A program made the translations under genes and the position numbers. From CAISGS01 sp044376615 (GTDB taxonomy: Bacteria; Pseudomonadota; Alphaproteobacteria; Caulobacterales; Caulobacteraceae), in the NCBI GenBank assembly GCA_044376615.1, contig JBILKO010000055.1, forward strand, positions 1-15,634: DNA of 15,634 bases. The letters run 5' to 3'. The notes under the pieces are model-generated. The model saw only the letters and a program-made list of their open reading frames with translations. It ran no database searches and was not told the DNA's origin. Every line of letters starts with the position of its first letter. The stretch's first letter is position 1. Shown here one piece after another: positions 7,327 through 14,712 of this stretch.

Positions 7327-8826
7327 TCAAGACCTCGATCGTACGCGTGGCACCGCCTGGGTCCAGCGGGCATAAGCAGCGTCCCGGCTAGGCTTGTCCA
7401 TGACAGGAACGGTCTGTTGCGAAGACGGCCGCGATGCGACCGCCGCCACTAGGCTCGGATAGACACCGGCTCCAACTCCGGCCAGCAAAGCAGCGCCAAA
7501 GGCTGTCATTTCATGAAACTCCGAGCGGCGGACTGGGACGCCGGTCAGGTCGCAAAGCCGATGGGTAAACCAGTCACTGCTGGCCATGCCGCCATCTATG
7601 CGAAGCTCAGCCCGCTCACCTAGACAATCGGGCGCATCGGCCTGCATGGCCTCGATCAGGTCACGGGTCTGGAAGGCGCAGGCATCATAGGTCGCCGCAG
7701 CGATCTCAGCTAAGCCGGAATCGCGGGTCAGCCCTAGAATGGCGCCGCGGGCATCAGCATCCCACCAGGGTGCGCCTAGACCTGTAAAGGCTGGGACGAC
7801 GACGACACCATGATCGGGCCGCGCGGTCTCGGCAAGGGCCTCAATCGCTTTTGGTCCGCCCGAAACCCCAAGCCCTTCGGTTAGCCATTGGAAGGCTGCC
7901 CCGGCAATAAAGATCGACCCTTCAAGCGCAAAGCTCGCGACTCCGCCGATGCGGACCGCAACGGTTGTTAGGAGCCGGGCTCGCGACACGGGCCGCACAT
8001 CGCCCGTGTTCAGAAGCATGAAACAGCCAGTGCCATAAGTGGCCTTCATCTCCCCAGCATGAATACAGCCCTGCCCCATCAAGGCGGCTTGCTGATCGCC
8101 AATAACGGCGCAAATCGGCAAGGCCTTTCCCAACAAGGCCGCAGAGGTTGAGCCGTAGTCATCTGCCGTATCCTTGACCACCGGTAAGAGCGCTGCGGGC
8201 ACGCGAAACAGCTCAAGCATAGCCGGTGACCAGGCCTGCTTTGCCAAGTCAAACAAAAGGGTGCGCGAGGCATTGGTCGCATCGGTGGCATGTACGCCGC
8301 CGCTGGTCAGGTTCCAGACCAGCCATGTGTCCATGGTCCCGGCTAAAAGCTCGCCCTGCTCGGCCCTTTGACGCGCGCCTGGCACCGTGTCGAGAATCCA
8401 GGCGATCTTGGTGGCCGAAAAATAAGGATCGAGCAAAAGACCTGTGATTTCAGTAACCTTCGGCTCATGACCCTGATCACGCAACGCGTCGCAGACACTG
8501 GCCGTGCGGCGGTCTTGCCAAACAATAGCGGGGTGGATGGGCTTGCCGGTCGCCTTGTCCCATATCACCACGGTTTCACGCTGATTGGTGATGCCAATCG
8601 CGGCCAGCTTGGCCAACGGGCGGCCACAGGTCTTGACCGCTTCGATCATTACCGCCTCAGCAGCCGATTGAATGTCTTCGGCATCATGCTCGACCCAACC
8701 ATCTTTGGGATAGGATTGACGCAATGGGCGCGAAGCCGTAGCCAAGGGCGTCCCTTTGGCGTCAAACACGATGGCCCGTGTACTGGTCGTGCCCTGGTCC
8801 AAGGCAATAATTAAAGCATCACTCAT
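7327..8826 (-). CDS. glpK: Glycerol kinase
   Basis: Cytoplasmic FGGY-family kinase of 499 aa that converts glycerol and ATP to sn-glycerol 3-phosphate, the entry step of glycerol use. The N-terminal phosphate-binding signature IIALDQGTTSTRAIVFD is intact. Glycerol-contact residues are all present at nearly the E. coli numbering: R83-E84 in NQRETVVIWD, W103 in IVWQDRR, Y135 in DPYFSATK, and D244 in GDQQAALMGQG. YGTGCFMLLNTG and the late signature LRIDGGMASSDWF also match. The ATG at 8826 was chosen because it gives the family N-terminus MSDALIIALDQG and follows AAAGGAAA; an in-frame ATG at 8847 would add seven residues. No glpF or glpD is adjacent. It is divergent from the first DUF2336 gene. 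Confidence 0.97.
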   Translation of the reverse strand: MSDALIIALDQGTTSTRAIVFDAKGTPLATASRPLRQSYPKDGWVEHDAEDIQSAAEAVMIEAVKTCGRPLAKLAAIGITNQRETVVIWDKATGKPIHPAIVWQDRRTASVCDALRDQGHEPKVTEITGLLLDPYFSATKIAWILDTVPGARQRAEQGELLAGTMDTWLVWNLTSGGVHATDATNASRTLLFDLAKQAWSPAMLELFRVPAALLPVVKDTADDYGSTSAALLGKALPICAVIGDQQAALMGQGCIHAGEMKATYGTGCFMLLNTGDVRPVSRARLLTTVAVRIGGVASFALEGSIFIAGAAFQWLTEGLGVSGGPKAIEALAETARPDHGVVVVPAFTGLGAPWWDADARGAILGLTRDSGLAEIAAATYDACAFQTRDLIEAMQADAPDCLGERAELRIDGGMASSDWFTHRLCDLTGVPVRRSEFHEMTAFGAALLAGVGAGVYPSLVAAVASRPSSQQTVPVMDKPSRDAAYARWTQAVPRVRSRS

Positions 8827-8901
8827 GATTTCCTTTTCCCTAATCATTTTTCTTCATAACGCTTTTCAAGACTATCTTTTCTCTCGGCGGAGACGGCTCG
8901 C
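8827..8901. promoter_or_regulatory. Divergent intergenic region glpK / DUF2336
   Basis: An AT-rich stretch of 75 bases between two genes that point away from each other, so it should hold both promoters. On minus, TTGAAA with a 17-base spacer to TGATTA is a weak candidate for glpK. On plus, TTCTTC with a 17-base spacer to TATCTT is a weak candidate for the DUF2336 operon. Neither is close to consensus. No convincing operator was seen. Confidence 0.3.
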
Positions 8902-10041
8902 GTGACCCTTGCCCCTCAGGCGCAGGTTTTGACAGACTTGGCGACTATGCAGACGCCGAAGGACCGTGAGCGGCTGTTGTCGGCTATTGTTGATCTATTT
9001 GACAAGCCAGAAGCGATTGAACAAGTCGATCGGCCCAAGGTTCAAGCCCTTCTAGAAGAGATCCTCCTGAAACTGATTGCGCAAGCTGAACGCGACATTC
9101 GCGAGCGACTATCTCAGAGACTAGCGGCAAAGATTTGGGCACCGCCCGCTCTAATGGTTGTCTTGGCCATGGATGAGATCGAGATTGCTGGACCGGTAAT
9201 ATCTGGCAGTCCCGTCCTTGGAGATGCTGCCCTGATCCGCGTGCTGATTGAAGCAACGATAGAACACCAGATCGAAGTAGCCCGAAGACCAAATCTTGGC
9301 CATGCCGTTGTAGACACGATCCTCAGCCAAGGCCAACCAGCCGTCCTGACCGCCCTTGCGTCCAATGACTGGACGATTTTGAGCAAACGCCATCTTCAAG
9401 ACTTAGTAGACGCGTCTCGCCGTATTGTTGCGCTGCGTACACCGCTAAGTCGACACCCTCAGCTAAGCTCGGACCTGGCAGAGCGCCTATATGCCTGGGT
9501 GGGTCAAGCCCTTCGAGATGCACTTCTGTCTCGCTTCGATCTGGATCCGGTTGAACTCGATGCTACCCTTAGTCAGGCTGTCCGCGAGGCGCATAATCAG
9601 ACGCGGGCGCCGAGCGCAGCCTATGGCCCAAATGGCCTCGATAAAGAGGTGGAACGGTTGGAAATGGAGGCGCGTCTGGTACACAAGCTACTCGAAGCTG
9701 ATCAGCTTAAACCAAGTTTTCTTTTTAGGACCCTGAACGAGGGCAAGCTGTCCTTGTTCTGCCGTGCGCTCGGCATGCTTTGCGGACAAAGCTATGAGCG
9801 CATGTCACTGGCCATCACCAATGATCAGCCAGACTGTCTTGCCCTCGCTTGCTACGCCATTGGTATGGATAAGAGCGCATTTCCGACTGTGTTGAGATCG
9901 GTGCGCAAGCTCAGCGGCGGGTTTCCTGGTGGAACCGATGATGACAGCACCTATCTGATGTTCGGTGGCCAACCGCTTTCAGAGGCAGCACTGATGTTGG
10001 ACGACGCGCTAACAGATGCGCAAAACTCGCGTCGGATTTGA
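8902..10041 (+). CDS. DUF2336 domain-containing protein (first copy)
   Basis: A 379-aa helical, probably soluble protein with no signal peptide or membrane segment. About residues 65-220 match the DUF2336 pattern: paired helices reminiscent of HEAT repeats, EIAGPVISGSPVLGDAALIRVL near 92-113, HQIEVARRPNL near 122-132, and RLYAWVGQALRDALLSRFDLDP near 195-216. A second conserved block at about 268-336 (KPSFLFRTLNEGKLSLF) also aligns by eye with the C-terminal part of the other DUF2336 protein here. The family has no established biochemical function. The start is GTG at 8902 with GGCGGAG about 9 bases upstream; a later ATG exists at 8947. It is followed after 28 bases by the NAD kinase gene and then an Hpt gene, likely one operon. 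A scaffold or signalling role is only inference. Confidence 0.85.
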   Translation: MTLAPQAQVLTDLATMQTPKDRERLLSAIVDLFDKPEAIEQVDRPKVQALLEEILLKLIAQAERDIRERLSQRLAAKIWAPPALMVVLAMDEIEIAGPVISGSPVLGDAALIRVLIEATIEHQIEVARRPNLGHAVVDTILSQGQPAVLTALASNDWTILSKRHLQDLVDASRRIVALRTPLSRHPQLSSDLAERLYAWVGQALRDALLSRFDLDPVELDATLSQAVREAHNQTRAPSAAYGPNGLDKEVERLEMEARLVHKLLEADQLKPSFLFRTLNEGKLSLFCRALGMLCGQSYERMSLAITNDQPDCLALACYAIGMDKSAFPTVLRSVRKLSGGFPGGTDDDSTYLMFGGQPLSEAALMLDDALTDAQNSRRI

Positions 10042-10075
10042 CAAGCGCGCCTAAGCCAGTCTTGTTCTAGTGGCT

Positions 10076-10858
10076 ATGATGACTCCCGCTCCGATTTCTC
10101 GAAGATTAGCCTTTGTCGCCAGTGATCGACCCGAGGCCCAAGAAGCCAGAAGCCGGTTGGCGGAGCGATATGGCGATGTTGGGTTCGACGATGCTCAAGT
10201 GGTTGTCGCCCTGGGCGGCGACGGCTTTATGCTTGAGACTCTGCACCGTACGATTGACCAGATGAAGCCGATCTACGGTATGAACCGGGGCTCTGTCGGG
10301 TTCTTGATGAATGAATACAGCGAAGATGACCTGCTAGAGCGGATCAATGCCGCCGAGCGCGCCATCATCCACCCATTGGTTATGGTCGCTATTGATTCAA
10401 AGCGACGCCAGCATCGCGCCTTGGCCATCAACGAGGTCTCGCTGCTTCGCCAAACCCACCAAACTGCCAAGCTTCGCATCTGTATTGATGGCAAAGTCAG
10501 GCTGAACGAGCTGGTGTGTGACGGTGCCTTGGTTTGTACGCCAGCCGGGTCGACCGCCTATAACCTTTCGGCCTATGGGCCGATCGTACCCATATCCGCC
10601 CAGATCTTAGCCCTTACAGCAATCAGCGCCTTTCGGCCACGCCGTTGGCGTGGGGCTCTTCTATCTCACACAGCGAGAGTAACCTTCGAAGTGCTTGAAT
10701 CCGATAAGCGTCCGGTCAGCGCTGTGGCGGACAATTTTGAAGTGCGCAATGTCGTCGAGGTCCATGTCGGCGAAGACCGCGAAATCAGCCTTTGCATGCT
10801 GTTTGATGCTGGTCATAGCCTTGATGAGCGGGTCCTGACTGAGCAATTTGCAGGCTAA
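10076..10858 (+). CDS. nadK: NAD kinase
   Basis: Cytoplasmic ATP-NAD kinase that makes NADP+ from NAD+. Family motifs, numbered from the ATG at 10076: VVALGGDGFML at about 43-53 with the GGDG catalytic loop (D49); GMNRGSVGFLMNE for the adenine/NAD site; INEVSLL at about 118-124; and the NAD-binding block DGALVCTPAGSTAYNLSAYG at about 149-168. SAFRPRRWRGALL further on resembles alphaproteobacterial forms. The length (260 aa) is on the short side but normal for these. The start is unsure: GTG at 10070 and ATGs at 10076 and 10079 are all in frame, and no strong Shine-Dalgarno favours one. It sits between DUF2336 and Hpt genes on the same strand, an unusual setting for a housekeeping enzyme. Function is confident. 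Confidence 0.95.
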   Translation: MMTPAPISRRLAFVASDRPEAQEARSRLAERYGDVGFDDAQVVVALGGDGFMLETLHRTIDQMKPIYGMNRGSVGFLMNEYSEDDLLERINAAERAIIHPLVMVAIDSKRRQHRALAINEVSLLRQTHQTAKLRICIDGKVRLNELVCDGALVCTPAGSTAYNLSAYGPIVPISAQILALTAISAFRPRRWRGALLSHTARVTFEVLESDKRPVSAVADNFEVRNVVEVHVGEDREISLCMLFDAGHSLDERVLTEQFAG

Positions 10859-10924
10859 ACGCGTTAAGCTGATCTTGTCGCGGGATTGTAATAGTGTACG
10901 CCTGGCCAGTACCAAGGTGCCTCA

Positions 10925-11350
10925 ATGTCCATGTCCTCTAGCGACCCGACTGATCTGATAGCCAAGGCCGAAGCGGCCTTAGCGGCCCTTTCCGACCAGT
11001 TCGGAACCTGGCTAACTACTGAGCTCGACCGTCTGGACAAGGCCCGGGCTCAGCTCGGAAGTGATTTTGGCAACACTCAAGCCCTCGAGGCCCTGCACAA
11101 CTGTGCCCATGATCTTAAGGGATTGGGCACCACCTTTGCATTTCCAACGGTCAGTAGCCTCTCGACATCACTTTGCCGCCTTCTGACCAGTCAGCCAAAG
11201 GATCAAGAAGCAAGCCTCGCGCTCATTGATGCGCATATTGCCGCGATTAGAGCCCTGGTTGCATCCGATGCCCGAGATGACCAAGTCGAGCCAACTATCG
11301 GGATTATCTTCGACCTAAAACGAAAAGTCGACCAAGTCATCGGGCCTTAG
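10925..11350 (+). CDS. Hpt (histidine phosphotransfer) domain protein
   Basis: Single-domain, all-helical cytoplasmic protein of 141 aa that should relay phosphoryl groups between a hybrid kinase and a response regulator. The phosphorylation motif AHDLKGLGTTF places the acceptor at H62, with the conserved K65-G66 following it. Leu-rich amphipathic helices surround it, as in four-helix Hpt bundles. The C-terminal tail (about 110-141) is more charged and has no known domain. The start is ATG at 10925, 66 bases after nadK; a promoter in that gap is possible but not clear. The TAG stop overlaps the Nudix gene stop. No kinase or receiver is encoded nearby, so it is an orphan relay here. Confidence 0.85.
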   Translation: MSMSSSDPTDLIAKAEAALAALSDQFGTWLTTELDRLDKARAQLGSDFGNTQALEALHNCAHDLKGLGTTFAFPTVSSLSTSLCRLLTSQPKDQEASLALIDAHIAAIRALVASDARDDQVEPTIGIIFDLKRKVDQVIGP

Positions 11351-12126
11351 GTCACTGCCGAAAGCGGCTCTTCTACGGCGCCGTAGCCAGCATCGTGCGG
11401 GATGACAAGGACAGGCCCGCCTTCACGTTTTTCTACCTTGGGCTCAACGGTGACCAGCGGCCTGGCCACAGCTCGGCTCATCGCATCATGAGCATCGGTG
11501 CTCTCTGCCAAGAGCTGCAGATTCATCCGGGTGGGGAATATAACTTTTCGCTCTCCCGACGCCGCCAGCCGCAGAGCTTCATTGGGCGCAATCCATTCGC
11601 TATCGACCATTTCCCAGCCATCGCAAGCCGCTAGCTGGTCTTCAGGTGCGCGAGCAACATAAAACCAGGTATCGAAACGCTTTGGCATCATGGACGGCGT
11701 GATCCAACGCGCAAAGGCCGACAAGCTGCCGAGATCGAGAAACAGGTCCAGCTCATGAATCAAGTCTAGAAATGGACGCTTGTCTTGGGCCACGGCATCA
11801 CGCGCGGCATGGGCCGTATCGCTGCCGGTAAACATCCCTCCCGACGCATTCCGGGCGAGCAATATGCCCGCTTCCTCATAGGCCTCACGGATGGCCGCGA
11901 TGCGCAGCTCGCGTTCGATCTCGGGGAAGTCTTGCCAGCCCAATGACCGGTCCGCCCAATTAGGATCATGATCCCCCGCATGGGTTTTCCCTCCCGGAAA
12001 AACCAAGGCCCCTGACGCAAAATCGATCTGATGATGGCGTTTTACCATCAAGACTTCAAACGCGGGCTGGTCGCGCACCAATAAGATGGTGGCCGCAGGG
12101 CGAATGGTAGCAGGTTCGGTGGTCAT
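11347..12126 (-). CDS. Nudix hydrolase, NUDT19-like
   Basis: A 259-aa cytoplasmic hydrolase of nucleoside-diphosphate-linked compounds. The Nudix box is split, as in the NUDT19/RP2 group: FPGGK at about 43-47, then an insert of roughly 30 residues, then AAIREAYEEAGILL at about 77-90, which carries the metal-binding glutamates. NUDT19-type enzymes cleave CoA and related compounds; CoA-type or NAD(H)-type substrates are therefore plausible but not proven. The last 50 or so residues (KVIFPTRMNLQLL onward) form a tail beyond the core fold. The ATG at 12126 follows AAGGAA by 8 bases. It lies 66 bases downstream of the second DUF2336 gene on the same strand, and its TAA stop overlaps the Hpt TAG stop by three bases in the shared TTAG. 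Confidence 0.88.
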   Translation of the reverse strand: MTTEPATIRPAATILLVRDQPAFEVLMVKRHHQIDFASGALVFPGGKTHAGDHDPNWADRSLGWQDFPEIERELRIAAIREAYEEAGILLARNASGGMFTGSDTAHAARDAVAQDKRPFLDLIHELDLFLDLGSLSAFARWITPSMMPKRFDTWFYVARAPEDQLAACDGWEMVDSEWIAPNEALRLAASGERKVIFPTRMNLQLLAESTDAHDAMSRAVARPLVTVEPKVEKREGGPVLVIPHDAGYGAVEEPLSAVT

Positions 12127-12192
12127 CGGGCATTCCTTTAGGCGTGACCGGCACGCTCATTGGCCCCCATGGTGACGCAATTCAGCTTTGGA

Positions 12193-13377
12193 TCAAGCTG
12201 CTGCCTTGGTGATCGTCGACGCCTTAGAACGCGAAGCGCTCTGAAGCCGGTCAAGCCTGTCAAGCAAATAGTCGAGATCTTCGCGGCTAACCTGGTGCGG
12301 CTGAGTCAAAAACCGCTGCAGCATCCGCTCCTTAAACCGTTCGCGGTCATTGACCCGGCCGTCAAAGCTTAATTGATGGAAGCTATCGACAGCGGCCTGA
12401 AAGGCCGGGAACAGACGATGTGGCAGACCAGCGCGCTCATAGACGGCTCTTAGGCCTAACGAGCCGGAATCGTGTACCATGAGCCAGATTCGCGCATGCG
12501 GCAGGCCGGTCAAACGCGCAAGGCCGTACTCAAAAAACGCCATCATGCCATTGGCCAATGCTCTTAACAGCAGCGACGGGCTGAGCCTGTTGATCTCGTA
12601 CAAATGTTGGACAAAGGCGGCCAAGTCTTGGGTTGTTTCGATCTCATCAACAAGATCGACGACGATCCGCTCCATGGTGCCCTTGGCGATCACGTCGGCG
12701 GTAGCAGCGGCGACGTCATGATGGGTAACCAAGTGGTCACGGACCTGGTCGCTGACTAGGCTGACCAGTTTTTCGAGCACCGAATGGGGCAAGGTACGCC
12801 GATAGGCGAGCGTTGCCATAATGGTTTTAGACCCGGCGAAGCGCCGGATCACCTGGTTAAGCGCACGCTCAGAGAACATGGCATTGTCATTTCGGCAGGC
12901 GGTTCGAACAGCCTCGGTGGCGCCAAAATCGGCAATGACGCCTGTTACCCGCTCAGACAGACGCGGTCGAAGCGCAATCGCAATTTGACGCGCCGCCCCG
13001 GCGACCTGCAATACCTCGACCAGATCTTCGTCGGTAAATGCGGGAGAACAACTCAGGATTGGGAGGGCAATCTCGTCAACATCCTGCAGAAGCCGCATTG
13101 CAACATCACGCGGCACGAGGGGAGAGGAGGTCAGTGTGGTGACGAGCGCCTTTCTCACCAATTGGCTGGCATCCGCGACCATGATACGCAGGATTTCCTG
13201 CGCTTGGCGGCGTTCGTTTGGTGTCAAGATCGCCTTAGCCATGACCTTGCATAGCTTTTGCGCGGCGCCGGCCCTCGCCTCGGGCGTCTCACCGCGCACA
13301 AGGACCTTAAGATCGGCCGAAGTCAGGTTGCCTAGTTCGGTGGTCAAGCCAAGTTGCCTATCAAGATTGCGGTCCAA
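12193..13377 (-). CDS. DUF2336 domain-containing protein (second copy)
   Basis: A 394-aa soluble helical protein. The N-terminal part LTSADLKVLVRGETPEARA (18-36) followed by LTPNERRQAQEILRIM is the usual opening of DUF2336 proteins. DVDEIALPILSCSPAFTDEDL at about 99-119 aligns by eye with EIAGPVISGSPVLGDAAL of the first copy, and SPSLLLRALANGMMAFFEYG at 266-285 with its KPSFLFRTLNEGKLSLF. The two are therefore distant paralogues rather than a recent duplication. No signal or membrane segment is visible; the tail is Ser/Lys/Ala-rich. The in-frame start is TTG at 13377 with no good Shine-Dalgarno. An ATG at 13394 after AAGGG is out of frame by one base. It probably forms an operon with the Nudix gene. 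The function of the family is unknown. Confidence 0.85.
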   Translation of the reverse strand: MDRNLDRQLGLTTELGNLTSADLKVLVRGETPEARAGAAQKLCKVMAKAILTPNERRQAQEILRIMVADASQLVRKALVTTLTSSPLVPRDVAMRLLQDVDEIALPILSCSPAFTDEDLVEVLQVAGAARQIAIALRPRLSERVTGVIADFGATEAVRTACRNDNAMFSERALNQVIRRFAGSKTIMATLAYRRTLPHSVLEKLVSLVSDQVRDHLVTHHDVAAATADVIAKGTMERIVVDLVDEIETTQDLAAFVQHLYEINRLSPSLLLRALANGMMAFFEYGLARLTGLPHARIWLMVHDSGSLGLRAVYERAGLPHRLFPAFQAAVDSFHQLSFDGRVNDRERFKERMLQRFLTQPHQVSREDLDYLLDRLDRLQSASRSKASTITKAAA

Positions 13378-13521
13378 AAACTGTGTTCAATCATAGGCCC
13401 TTAAGCTTAACGAACACTTTCCGTGCACCTGGCGCGTCAAATCCCTTTCCACATTCGAAAGGCAAAGCCACAATAGATTTCTAAATCGCGCCGCCATTGA
13501 AGCGCCATAACAAGACTGGGG
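13378..13521. promoter_or_regulatory. Divergent intergenic region DUF2336 / CoA-transferase
   Basis: At 144 bases this is the largest gap in the window, relatively AT-rich, and should hold promoters for both divergent genes. It contains the 10-base palindrome TTAAGCTTAA (13401-13410) and the inverted repeat CCTTTC-N7-GAAAGG (13444-13462). No strong sigma-70-type pair was found. CtrA-type TTAA-N7-TTAA spacing is absent; the TTAA pair here is only 2 bases apart. Confidence 0.35.
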
Positions 13522-14712
13522 ATGCACGTGCTCGAGGGTTTGAAGATTATTGAATTGGCTACCTATATCGCCGCGCCCGGTGCCGCAGGCATCATGACAG
13601 ACTGGGGCGCTGAGGTTATCAAGATCGAACAGCCTGGCGGCGACCCGATCCGCAAATTCTTCGACAGTATCGGCTCCGACCAGGCAGCCAATCCGGTGTT
13701 CGAGCTGGATAACCGCGGCAAGAAGTCCATCGTGCTCGACATCTCCAAGCCCGAAGGGCACGAGGTCCTGACCCGGCTGATCCAGACCGCCGATGTCTTC
13801 CTAACCAATGTCCGCCCAGCCGCCCTAAAGCGCGCAAAACTGGACCATGAAAGCCTGATGGCCGGTAATCCGCGGCTAATCTATTGCTCGGTGACCGGCT
13901 ATGGCCTGACTGGTCCTGATGCGGACCGGCCAGGGTTTGACATGGCCGCCTATTGGGCCAGGGCCGGGGTTGGTGCCTTGACCGCGCCCAAGGGGGCCGA
14001 GCCCTTTCCGATCCGCACCGCCATGGGCGATCACGTCACCTCGCTCGCCACCGTTTCGGCCATCCTGGCTGCCGTCGTTGAACGCCAAACGACCGCCAAG
14101 GGGCGGCTGGTGGAAACCTCGCTTCTGCGATCTGGGGTCTATTCGATCGGGTCGGACATGGCCATCCAGCTTCGGCTCGGCAAGCTGGCCTCTACCCGCC
14201 CGCGCGAGTCCGCGATCAATCCTCTGGCCAATTTCTTCCAAACCGCAGAGGGGCGCTGGATCTGTCTCTTGCCGCGTCAAGGCAATGCCGATTGGCCGCC
14301 CATAGCCAAGGCGGCAAACCGCGAAGACTTGATCGAGGACCCCCGCTTTGCCAAGGCCAAGGCCAGGCGCGACCATGGGCCTGAGCTGGTTCGGCTGTTA
14401 GACGAAGCCTTTTCGGCCATGAGCTTTGCCGATGTTTCCGTTCGGCTCGATGCTGCCGACATTGCCTGGTCGCCCATGCAGACACCGGCCGAGGTCGCCA
14501 ATGACCCCCAAGCGATCGCGGCTGGCTGTATCGTCGAGACCCCAGATGGCCGCGGCGGCAGTTTCCGCGCACCCGGCGGCCCTGCCCGCTTCCCCGGCGC
14601 TGATGATGGCCCCAAGGGACCTGCCCCAAGCATGGGTCAGCATACGGATGAAATCTTGACCGGCCTTGGCTATTCTGCCGGTGAGATCGAAGCGATCAAG
14701 GCGGTTGGCTAG
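13522..14712 (+). CDS. Family III CoA-transferase (CaiB/BaiF)
   Basis: A 396-aa cytoplasmic enzyme of the class that moves CoA between acyl groups, or isomerises acyl-CoAs, through an interlocked dimer. The N-terminus LEGLKIIELATYIAAPGAAG, then GAEVIKIEQPGGDPIR and ELDNRGKKSIVLDI, match the large Rossmann-like domain. The catalytic aspartate is expected at D140 in GPDADRPGFD, as in formyl-CoA transferase. QTADVFLTNVRPAALKR and GRLVETSLLRSGVY are further family blocks. The acyl substrate cannot be told: the family includes formyl-CoA, carnitine, succinyl-CoA and racemase-type members. The ATG at 13522 has only a GGGG next to it as possible ribosome site; a GTG at 13528 is an alternative. It is divergent from the second DUF2336 gene and convergent with the SLT gene, sharing CTAG at the stops. 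Confidence 0.93.
   Translation: MHVLEGLKIIELATYIAAPGAAGIMTDWGAEVIKIEQPGGDPIRKFFDSIGSDQAANPVFELDNRGKKSIVLDISKPEGHEVLTRLIQTADVFLTNVRPAALKRAKLDHESLMAGNPRLIYCSVTGYGLTGPDADRPGFDMAAYWARAGVGALTAPKGAEPFPIRTAMGDHVTSLATVSAILAAVVERQTTAKGRLVETSLLRSGVYSIGSDMAIQLRLGKLASTRPRESAINPLANFFQTAEGRWICLLPRQGNADWPPIAKAANREDLIEDPRFAKAKARRDHGPELVRLLDEAFSAMSFADVSVRLDAADIAWSPMQTPAEVANDPQAIAAGCIVETPDGRGGSFRAPGGPARFPGADDGPKGPAPSMGQHTDEILTGLGYSAGEIEAIKAVG

Noticed and set aside
8368..8814. Open frame of 148 codons on plus opposite glpK
   Set aside because: Lies wholly within an intact glycerol kinase gene; composition fits an antisense shadow.
13401..13410. TTAAGCTTAA as a CtrA binding site
   Set aside because: CtrA sites are TTAA-N7-TTAA; here the spacing is 2 bases, so it is only noted as a palindrome.
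13876..14629. Open frames of 137 and 166 codons on minus opposite the CoA-transferase
   Set aside because: They lie wholly within a clear family III CoA-transferase gene and show no recognisable protein features.
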